Position numbers and translations under genes: made by a program. From Streptomyces sp. NRRL F-2664 (GTDB lineage: Bacteria; Actinomycetota; Actinomycetes; Streptomycetales; Streptomycetaceae): 12,573 nucleotides of DNA. Location of the stretch: positions 1-12,573 of the forward strand of contig NZ_JOFX01000068.1 in NCBI RefSeq assembly GCF_000719345.1. Reading direction: 5' to 3'. This document shows, in pieces, positions 1 through 5,423 of the stretch (position 1 is the first letter of the stretch; each line of letters begins with the position of its first letter). The notes under the pieces are model-generated. The model had not been told where the DNA came from. It saw only the letters and a list, made by a program, of their open reading frames with translations, and did not search any database.

Positions 1-2
1 GC

Positions 3-572
3 GACACCACCTTTTCGATCATCTCGACTGGGGGCTCGAGTCATACCGGGGCCGAAGGCCGGGAGCCCCATTGCGAGGCCACGAAGACGGTAACGGGGCT
101 CCAGAAAGGCCCGTTGCCAGTCGACCGGGGAAGGGCCGGCTCCAAGCACCACCTGATCACCGACGGATACGGCACCCCGCTCGCGGTCATCCTCGCCGGC
201 GGCAACCGCAACGATGTCACCCAGCTCCTGCCCCTGCTTGATGCCGTCCCGCCCGTCCGAGGAAGGCCCGGGCGGCCTCGCCGCAAGCCTCAGTCAGTCT
301 TCGCCGACCGCGGCTACGACCACGACATCTACCGCGACCAGGTCCGGGCCCGTCGGATCCTCCCCGTCATTGCCCGGCGCGGCACAGCCCATGGCAGCGG
401 CTTGGGCACCTACCGATGGGTGGTCGAGCGCACCTTCGCCTGGCTCCACGGTTTCAAACGACTCCGCGTCCGCTGGGAACGCCGAGCCGACATCCACGAA
501 GCCTTCCTCAAGCTCGCGTGCTGCCTGATCACCCACCGCCAGGTGCTGGCCTTGGTCGGCCCGGCAGACTGA
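3..572 (+). pseudogene. IS5-family transposase, C-terminal part (5'-truncated or decayed)
   Basis: This is the DDE transposase of an insertion sequence, which would cut and paste its own element. The well-conserved part starts with PVDRGRAGSKHHLITDG near 117 and continues through GGNRNDVTQLLPLLDAVPP. FADRGYDHD supplies the second catalytic Asp and WVVERTFAWLHGFKRLRVRWE-type sequence the catalytic Glu; the end LACCLITHR is typical of the family. The frame is open to the left edge, with a possible TTG start at 114. Upstream of 114 the match is poor: family-like residues HLFDHLDWG (about 11-34) lie in another frame from SSHTGAEG (about 36-59), and the first catalytic Asp before SH is not seen. 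This suggests a small deletion or frameshift. No inverted repeat is visible downstream, because the next gene starts 4 bp after the stop. Family is secure; pseudogene status is likely. Confidence 0.8.
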
Positions 573-576
573 TCGC

Positions 577-903
577 ATGAACCGAGACGCCCTGCAATCC
601 GCACTGTCCCAGGACGGCTGCATCTCTGCGCGCGCAGCTCTGGCCGAGTTGAAGGCAGGCGCAGACTTCGAGGTCTTCTTGAACCAAACGGCTTCTGCAC
701 AACAGCTCTGGGACATCTGGTCCTGGCGGCATGAAGTCATGCTCGACACGGGCGTCATACCTCGGCCCGGACTTGCGGAAGCCATCACCGGACTACAGGC
801 CGCTGGAACAGCTCGGGTCTACATGGCGACCGTCACTGGATCGCAGAGACGTTTCACGATCTTCCTGTCGGAAGACCTCACCCAGTGCGTCGCCTGCTGG
901 TGA
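577..903 (+). CDS. Hypothetical protein, 108 aa
   Basis: The product is a 108-residue soluble protein starting MNRDALQSAL and ending IFLSEDLTQCVACW. I do not recognise a named domain. It reads as a helical N-terminal half (residues 1-50), a Trp-rich middle (LWDIWSWRHE), then beta-like segments (ARVYMATVTG, RRFTIFLSED). No signal peptide or membrane segment is present. The ATG lies 4 bp after the transposase stop with no clear Shine-Dalgarno sequence. It may therefore depend on upstream translation, or have lost its own leader when the insertion sequence landed. G/C-ending codons are less dominant than in the core genes, as expected of an accessory gene. The absence of low-complexity shadow features favours a real gene. 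Confidence 0.5.
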   Translation: MNRDALQSALSQDGCISARAALAELKAGADFEVFLNQTASAQQLWDIWSWRHEVMLDTGVIPRPGLAEAITGLQAAGTARVYMATVTGSQRRFTIFLSEDLTQCVACW

Positions 904-921
904 CTACCTCATTGTGTTAGG

Positions 922-1074
922 GACTCTAAGTGGGCGGACTGCACCGAGCTCAACGCCGACACCGCCGACAAGTGGCCGGTGATTACCTCCAAGGCCGATG
1001 CACCCTCGGAGTGGGAAAACTGGAGGCACGTCGAGCCCGAGAAGCAGCACTTCAACCCGGCACCCGGGCTCTGA
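922..1074 (+). pseudogene. Ferredoxin (7Fe type) C-terminal remnant
   Basis: Read from 922, the frame gives DSKWADCTELNADTADKW, then PVITSKADAPSEWENW, and ends with KQHFNPAPGL and TGA at 1072. This matches the tail after the two cluster-binding motifs of bacterial FdxA-like ferredoxins, where the pattern is roughly W..LNA..A..WPNIT.KK.AP.DA..W, finishing K...FS.NPG. No start codon precedes it in a useful position, and the N-terminal Cys-rich cluster domain is absent from the window. It is a 3' fragment of an electron-transfer gene and not functional. The assignment rests on recalled family sequence and is moderately sure. Confidence 0.5.
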
Positions 1075-1242
1075 GCCCACCCATCGCTGCCCACCGGGCT
1101 TCGGCCGCCTCGGCCAGGCCCCAGGCGCCCTGGCTGTGGGCGGTAGCGGGTGGCTGTTCAGCTCAGGCCGGTGACGGTGACGCGGGCGCCGAACAGCATC
1201 GGGTGTGAGCACTTGGAGTACAGGAAATCCCGGCGATAACGA

Positions 1243-1575
1243 TCATGGTCCGGTCGGTGCGACGGTGCTGCCGCGGTTCTCGTACTCGCGGCGGGCTTTG
1301 CGCTGTGCCGGAACCGCCAGAGAGCCCGGGCCGCCGTCGAGCGGCTGGCAGCGGGCGAGGAGTCGGTGGTGCACGGCGGGGACGGCGCTGACGCGCAGGG
1401 TGTAGCCCTGGCCGCGCCGTACGGTCACCCCTTGGTCGAGCGCGGCCCGCTCGACGTCGTTCAGCTCGGCGGCGCGGAGGAAGTCGGCGACCTGCCCGGC
1501 ATGTCGAGGGTGACCGGCAGCTCTGGCGCCGGGGAGGGGTTTCGTCGGGCTGGCGTTCGTGAACGGGGTCACCAT
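1243..1575 (-). CDS. Hypothetical protein, 110 aa, coupled to the gene upstream
   Basis: The start ATG (1573-1575) overlaps the stop of the upstream gene in the sequence ATGGTGA. Translational coupling on the minus strand is therefore likely, and no separate promoter is expected. The N-terminal 25 residues are Pro/Ala-rich and probably flexible. The core, about residues 27-80, reads VADFLRAAELNDVERAAL, then VTVRRGQGYTLRVSAVP and HHRLLARCQPLDGG, which looks like a compact helix-strand-helix domain. The tail RKARREYENR is basic. No membrane segment, signal peptide or known catalytic motif is visible. I do not recognise a named family. Pairing with the larger gene suggests a shared process, which is inference only. 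Confidence 0.6.
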   Translation of the reverse strand: MVTPFTNASPTKPLPGARAAGHPRHAGQVADFLRAAELNDVERAALDQGVTVRRGQGYTLRVSAVPAVHHRLLARCQPLDGGPGSLAVPAQRKARREYENRGSTVAPTGP

Positions 1576-2510
1576 CGTGCGCGCGGCACGCCGTCGCTGT
1601 CGGGTAGCACGGCTTGAAGCAGTGGACTGCGTTCGTCGGTATCGAGGGACAGGGCGCAGGCCGCTCGGGCGTCGGCTACCAGGACAGCGAGCTCCTGGTA
1701 CTGGGTCTCATCGACGGTCACACCTCTGATCGTTCCGTCCTTCGTCTCCCAGACGAAGTCGATGTGCCATTCGGACGGCAGTGCGGCCAGGACCGCGCCG
1801 ACATCGGGTTGCAGGTCGGGCCAGACGGTCAGCAGGGCGCGCGGGCCGAGACCGGCGCGCACCGTGTTGAGGTTTTCTGTCGTGAGACGGTGCCAGCGCG
1901 TGGCGTTGACCGTGTGGGTTTCCTCCAGGAGCAGGCCCTGTCGCGCCAACAGCTCGGTGCGTACCGTCGCCCAGAAGCCCTCGTCGGCGGCTTCTGTCAC
2001 CTCAGGTTCCGCGGCGTAAGGGGAGGCCGACAGCTGTTCCGCGAAGAGGCCGAGTTCCCGCGTACGGGTCACGGCGTCCGTGCAGGGTCGGTCGCTGCCC
2101 ACGTACACGTACTGGTCCCATCCGACGTGCACGGTAAAAACGTCTCCTGCCTCCAGCCGACACCAGGCGCCCTGCTCACGGAGCATGACGCGGATCAGCT
2201 CCAGGGCCACCGCCAAGGAGACCTCGGCCCCGTCGTGGTAACCGGTGAGGTCAGCCGGGAAGAGACCGCTAAGACCGTGTCCCTCGACCGCCGACTGGGC
2301 ACCGAAGTGGACGACCCCGGTGACGGAGGGCTCACGGATCTCCAGCCGGTCGATGCCCGCAGCTTCCGCGAACGCGGAGATTGCCTCCAGGTACGCGGCC
2401 TCGACCGGCCCGTGGTCACTGACGGCCTCCTCCGCTCCCCGGTACCTGCCGTGCTCGTCACGGTCGGCGGGGTCGTACTTCGTGATCCGGTGAACGAAGG
2501 CAGGCGGCAC
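1569..2510 (-). CDS. Streptomycete 'RNA-binding protein'-like family, 313 aa, no S1 domain
   Basis: I chose the GTG at 2508-2510 (product MPPAFVHRITKYDPADRDEHG...) because AGGAG lies 4 bases upstream. The longer TTG start at 2525 would place that ribosome site inside the gene. The sequence resembles a common actinomycete family with the hallmarks ITKYDPADRDEHGRY, DHGPVEAAYL, FPADLTGYHDGAEV and VHVGWDQYVYVGS. Relatives are often annotated as RNA-binding because, as I recall, many continue into an S1 domain after the equivalent of DGVLRARW. Here the protein stops at exactly that point (DGVPRARW then TGA). It is cytoplasmic, with no membrane or signal segments and no catalytic motif that I can name. 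Function is unproven. It forms a two-gene unit with the 110-aa gene. Confidence 0.7.
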   Translation of the reverse strand: MPPAFVHRITKYDPADRDEHGRYRGAEEAVSDHGPVEAAYLEAISAFAEAAGIDRLEIREPSVTGVVHFGAQSAVEGHGLSGLFPADLTGYHDGAEVSLAVALELIRVMLREQGAWCRLEAGDVFTVHVGWDQYVYVGSDRPCTDAVTRTRELGLFAEQLSASPYAAEPEVTEAADEGFWATVRTELLARQGLLLEETHTVNATRWHRLTTENLNTVRAGLGPRALLTVWPDLQPDVGAVLAALPSEWHIDFVWETKDGTIRGVTVDETQYQELAVLVADARAACALSLDTDERSPLLQAVLPDSDGVPRARW

Positions 2511-2514
2511 GCTA

Positions 2515-2519
2515 CTCCT
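2515..2519 (-). promoter_or_regulatory. Ribosome binding site AGGAG deciding the start at 2510
   Basis: On the minus strand AGGAG is followed by TAGC and then GTG. This strong Shine-Dalgarno sequence at ideal spacing moves the start five codons inside the longest open frame. Confidence 0.7.
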
Positions 2520-2603
2520 AGACAAGGTGGAAGGTAGCGCCAGCCTAGGTCCCGAGCCGAACTTGCAGTTCGCGGTTCCGCTGCACAGCCCGACAGATCT
2601 TTC

Positions 2604-2677
2604 TGGTGACAGAAGGACTGCCGAATGAGCGCCTGTGACAAGCCGGATGCCTCGCGTGTGACAACCAGGCTGCCTCG
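2604..2677. repeat. Short direct repeats, TGTGACAA-type, period about 23 bp
   Basis: TGTGACAA at 2634-2641 and again at 2657-2664 are each followed by a related 13-base tail ending TGCCTCG. A weaker copy, TGGTGACAGAAGGACTGCC, starts near 2604. They lie about 95-170 bp upstream of the minus-strand gene starting at 2510. They could be operator half-sites for that gene or leftover mobile-element end repeats. No -10 hexamer was recognised at a proper distance. Confidence 0.45.
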
Positions 2678-2722
2678 GTCGTCCCCCCTCACCAGCTCAG
2701 CCGGTCCCGCTGGTGAAAACTC

Positions 2723-2738
2723 CTGAGCTTCGGCTCAG
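2723..2738. terminator. Hairpin with UUCG tetraloop
   Basis: CTGAGC-TTCG-GCTCAG forms a perfect 6-bp stem closed by an extra-stable UUCG loop. It has no T tract and no intact gene immediately before it on either strand, so a role as terminator or processing site is uncertain. Confidence 0.4.
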
Positions 2739-3076
2739 CCGCACCCGAACTCAAGCACGCGGCGGCGACCGCAGCACCCTGGACACCCCCGACAGCGCCG
2801 TCGGCATCCACTCACCACCAGCCGAGACCTCGCCTCCCCGCCGCCGGTGCCCCGCTCACCCTCAGCAGCCCGCTGAACTGGACGTTCCGCAGGGCTGCCG
2901 TCGGCCGGCGCTCTCCAATAAGGTGCCGCCGGGAGAGTCTCCGGGGGGGGGCGGACGCGAACGGCGTACCGCCGTATGGCGTCACATGGTGCGGAGCGCA
3001 CCGGCAGGCCGGGTATGACGACGGGGGAGTGGGGGCGCAGGACACGGACGATCGATCTCGCCTGCTGCCGGCTCCT

Positions 3077-3285
3077 GTGACCGGTGAAGTCTCGTGCGCG
3101 CAGGCGCGGGACACGGCGCGGCTGTTCCTCGACCAGCTGGAACCTGCGCTTCTTCGGAGCGGCGGGAGGACGTACTGACCGTGGTGAGCGAGCTGCTCGC
3201 CAATGCCCGGCGCCACGCAGGCGGCGTCACGCAGAGAGCGAGCAGCACCTCCGCGCGGGATTCTGCGGTGCCGACCCAGCCATGA
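3077..3285 (+). pseudogene. Anti-sigma-factor-like HATPase (RsbW type) remnant, frameshifted
   Basis: From GTG at 3077 the frame reads MTGEVSCAQARDTARLFL, then DQLEPALLRS, and stops at TGA 3176-3178. Another frame takes over near 3163 with REDVLTVVSELLANARRHAG. Together they reproduce the start of streptomycete serine/threonine-kinase-like ATP-binding proteins: the helix before the N box, then the N-box motif SELxxNAxRHAGG, where Asn would bind ATP-Mg. A frameshift of about one base separates the halves. The ATP-lid and G boxes are missing; the second frame ends in unrelated residues at 3285. Such proteins usually inhibit sigma factors, but this copy cannot work. Frame joining is by eye. Confidence 0.6.
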
Positions 3286-3301
3286 AGGGGGCCGGCGCAG
3301 G

Positions 3302-3590
3302 GTGCCGACGCGATGGGCCGACCCGGTCGTAGCCATCGCGTTCTGCCTCGCATCCATGGACGGCGGGCTGAGATTGATGAAGGTCCCGGCCACACCAGCA
3401 GCCCTCGTGGCTGCTGTTATCTACCTGGCTTGGTCGGTTCTGCTGCTCTTCGATCTGTTCCCCTGGACCGCTCCCCACTTCGGCATCAAGCAGAGGTTGC
3501 TGCGGCGCCCGCTGTCCCGCGGAAGCGGACGTGGAGCGCGAGCGTTCCCGGCGGGGTCTACCGCGCGTGCGCGGGCGGCCGCGGCCTCCA
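3302..3590 (+). pseudogene. Small membrane-protein fragment
   Basis: From GTG at 3302 (MPTRWADPVVAIAFCLASMDGG) the frame encodes one or two hydrophobic helices. The first is weak, DPVVAIAFCLAS; the second is clear, AALVAAVIYLAWSVLLLFDL. It is followed by FPWTAPHFGIKQRLLRR, a membrane-exit and basic stretch. Beyond about 3540 the frame turns into Arg/Gly/Ala low-complexity sequence and stays open until 4435 beneath other genes, so the true end is lost or unclear. No ribosome site is well placed. I do not recognise the family. It may be a degraded two-helix membrane protein between the HATPase remnant and the hairpin at 3603. Confidence 0.35.
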
Positions 3591-3602
3591 GGTACGGTCC
3601 CG

Positions 3603-3645
3603 GGCGGGGCCCGGAGCTATTGAAGGTAGCTCTCCGGGCCCCGCC
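3603..3645 (+). terminator. Strong 14-bp GC hairpin
   Basis: GGCGGGGCCCGGAG (3603-3616) pairs perfectly with CTCCGGGCCCCGCC (3632-3645). The 15-base loop contains a further CTA/TAG pairing. It looks like a factor-independent actinobacterial terminator without a T tract. It lies just upstream of the truncated kinase, so the gene it served has been lost or is the membrane fragment. Confidence 0.6.
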
Positions 3646-3704
3646 GTACGTGCGGGACGGCTCAGGCGGTCGTTGCCGGCGCGAGGAGCGCGAAGAAGGT
3701 CGCC

Positions 3705-4187
3705 CCGCTGAGCGGCCTGGTGAAGACCTCCTGCCCGGCCGACGCGCAGGCCCTCGTCGACACCACCGATCCGCGCGAGGCGGCCGCGCGCCTGCGCGCG
3801 CTCGGCGCCCGTGCCGTCGCGGTCACCGCCGGCGCCGGCCGGCTCCTGCTCGACGACGGCCGCGGCGCGCACTACCACCCGATGCCCGTGAACCCCGCGC
3901 CCATCGACGCGACGGGCGCGGGCGACTGCCTCACGGGCACCGTCACCGCCCGGCTCGTCCTCGGCGACTCCCTCGCGGACGCGGTGGCATTCGGCACCGC
4001 CGCCGCATCCCTCTCGGTGTCCGGCCGCGGCGGCACGGGGTGGGTCCCGGCCTTCAGCGAGACGGCGGAGCTGGCGGCGGCGCACCGGGGAAGGACGGCG
4101 GGGTCAGGGGCCCAGCACCGGGGAAGGGCGGCGGGGCGAGCGGGCCCGCGCCCGGCCGGGGCTCCGCCGCCGGTGCCGGATCGGTGA
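3705..4187 (+). pseudogene. PfkB-family sugar kinase, N-terminally truncated
   Basis: This is the C-terminal half of a ribokinase/PfkB kinase, a cytoplasmic enzyme that phosphorylates sugars with ATP. A GTG at 3720 could give 155 aa, against roughly 300-330 aa for the family. Visible parts are LVKTSCPADAQAL, DPREAAARLRALGARAVAVT and the family signature IDATGAGDCLTGTVTARL, in which the Asp of GAGD is the catalytic base. The C-terminal helices FGTAAASLSVSGRGGTG follow. The N-terminal sugar-binding half and the first PfkB signature are missing, and a hairpin occupies the place where they should be. The last 35 or so residues are low-complexity and overlap the serpin gene end to end. Substrate cannot be told; KDG- or fructokinase-like relatives fit. 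Confidence 0.75.
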
Positions 4188-5358
4188 CCCAGCCCGCGGC
4201 GACGACCAGTCGGGACGCCCGGTGGACGGCCAGGAACCCGAACGGCCGGTCGAAGCGCAGATCGGCCCGCCGGGCCCGGTGGACCGCCTGCCGTACTGGG
4301 GCCCCTCCGGGCCTTGCGGCGATGGCGGTGACGGCCGCCGCCTCGAACCCCTCGGCGTGGAAGCGGGCCATCGCCGACTGCCGTGCGGAGCTGATCGCGA
4401 GGGGCTCGGTACTGATGCCGGGGAAGTGCCCGTAGCCGCTGTCCGTCGCGGTGAGCAGCCCGAACAGCGCCGCGTCCGCCAGCAGATCGTGCTCCGCCGA
4501 CAGCTGGAAGACGACGGTGGCCACGGTCAGTCGGGGCTCCGGGCCGAACGCGTCCACCGTCTCGATGACCAGTCCCGGTCCGGGGCTTCCGTCCCGGAGG
4601 GCGGCTCCGCCCACGCAGGGGACGGTTCCGGAGACGGCCGCGACACCGGTCGCCACCACCTCGGCGGCCGGCGCGGCCGGGCCGCCGAGGAGCAGGTGCA
4701 CGTCCACGTCCGTGCCGTCGGCGCCGGTGACCTCCAGGACGGTGACCGGCCCCGCCGGGCCCTCGGCGACCCGGACCGGATCCAGCGAGGACGTGCTGCG
4801 CAGCAGCTGCCGGATGCCGCGGCCCGCCCACGGACCCTCGGCGGGTCGGCCCGGCAACTCCCGGAACGGATCTGCCCACTTCAGGGTCAGCGCGAGCGCG
4901 GACGCGAGCACGAGGCGGGTGTCGTGCCGCACGGAGACCGGCATGCGTTCGATCAGGCCGCCCGTCCGGTCCGCCGCCCACCCGTCCAGGGCCTTCGTGT
5001 CGCCCTCCGGGTCACCGGTCAGCGCCCCCCTGGTGCCGGGCGGGAGCTTCGCCGTCCAGCCGTCGCGCAACGGCAGGTCTGCGGCGGTCCACAGGCCGGT
5101 CGCCGTACGCAGGCCCCGTACGCCGTCCAGCCCGGCCAGCAGCCCACGTGCGGCCCCGGCCGCCTCCTCGGCGGGTATGCCCAGCGCCTCGGCCAGTTCG
5201 TCGCGGGCAGGTCCGGCGGAGCCGTCCGCGAGCAGGGCCAGCAGCGGCCAGACCCCGGCCGCGGTGAACACCGTCCCCGCGCCGCCGGCCGCCGCTCGTG
5301 CGGCCCAGCGGGCGGTGAGGCGGTTGACGGCCAGTACCGTCGCATGCGTGTGCGTCAT
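4054..5358 (-). CDS. Serpin family protein (protease inhibitor fold), 434 aa
   Basis: The product starts MTHTHATVLAVNRLTARWAA, serpin helix A, without a signal peptide, so a cytoplasmic location is predicted. The hinge of the reactive-centre loop is clear at residues 335-346 (AEGFEAAAVTAI), equivalent to E-G-T-E-A-A-A-x-T in inhibitory serpins. It is followed by ARPGGAPVRQ, where the scissile bond should lie. FDRPFGFLAVHR (369-380) and VTDP (391-394) are the standard C-terminal strands. P14 is Phe where Thr/Ser is usual, so inhibition may be impaired or altered. Residues 395-434 are a Pro-rich tail with 11-residue repeats, beyond the serpin fold and antisense to the kinase remnant. The start lacks a Shine-Dalgarno sequence but has TACGCT seven bases upstream, the leaderless pattern. 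A terminator separates it from the chitinase. Confidence 0.88.
   Translation of the reverse strand: MTHTHATVLAVNRLTARWAARAAAGGAGTVFTAAGVWPLLALLADGSAGPARDELAEALGIPAEEAAGAARGLLAGLDGVRGLRTATGLWTAADLPLRDGWTAKLPPGTRGALTGDPEGDTKALDGWAADRTGGLIERMPVSVRHDTRLVLASALALTLKWADPFRELPGRPAEGPWAGRGIRQLLRSTSSLDPVRVAEGPAGPVTVLEVTGADGTDVDVHLLLGGPAAPAAEVVATGVAAVSGTVPCVGGAALRDGSPGPGLVIETVDAFGPEPRLTVATVVFQLSAEHDLLADAALFGLLTATDSGYGHFPGISTEPLAISSARQSAMARFHAEGFEAAAVTAIAARPGGAPVRQAVHRARRADLRFDRPFGFLAVHRASRLVVAAGWVTDPAPAAEPRPGAGPLAPPPFPGAGPLTPPSFPGAPPPAPPSR
4083..4148. repeat. Two imperfect 33-bp tandem repeats in the serpin tail
   Basis: CACCGGGGAAGG recurs at 4083 and 4116, with related sequence over the 33-bp unit. 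On the minus strand it encodes the 11-residue repeats PGAGPLAPPPF and PGAGPLTPPSF in the serpin tail. Confidence 0.7.
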
Positions 5359-5365
5359 GCGAGGC

Positions 5366-5371
5366 AGCGTA
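5366..5371 (-). promoter_or_regulatory. Possible -10 box for a leaderless serpin mRNA
   Basis: On the minus strand TACGCT (TAnnnT) ends seven bases before the serpin ATG. That is the spacing expected if transcription starts at the A of ATG, and no Shine-Dalgarno sequence is present. No good -35 was found. Confidence 0.4.
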
Positions 5372-5382
5372 CGTGGAGGGAC

Positions 5383-5418
5383 GCCGCCGGGCCGGACGGA
5401 ACCCCACGGCCCGGCGGC
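5383..5418 (-). terminator. Terminator hairpin after the chitinase gene
   Basis: GCCGCCGGGCCG (5383-5394) pairs perfectly with CGGCCCGGCGGC (5407-5418) around a 12-base loop, 5 bp beyond the chitinase stop. It should end chitinase transcription before the serpin gene. Confidence 0.65.
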
Positions 5419-5423
5419 GCCGG

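Larger units (their letters stand above)
2526..3076. other. About 550 bp with no supportable gene
   Basis: Apart from the TGTGACAA repeats (2604-2677), a UUCG hairpin (2723-2738) and a run of nine G at 2943-2951, nothing convincing is visible. The open frames here are Pro/Arg/Ser-rich low-complexity translations with no domain and no ribosome site. The stretch looks like decayed sequence leading into the HATPase-like remnant. Confidence 0.5.

Noticed and set aside
1163..1229. Minus-strand tail reading DFLYSKCSHPMLFGARVTVTGLS-like sequence before a TGA
   Set aside because: It looks like the C terminus of a lost gene, but it is too short to assign and has no start or conserved motif that I can name.
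2713..3018. Open frame of about 100 codons in the gene-poor stretch
   Set aside because: Pro/Arg/Ser-rich, no ribosome site, and includes a run of nine G; no evidence of coding.
3203..4435. 410-residue plus-strand open frame
   Set aside because: Only about 3302-3540 has coding character; the rest is Arg/Gly/Ala-rich reading beneath the kinase remnant and serpin.
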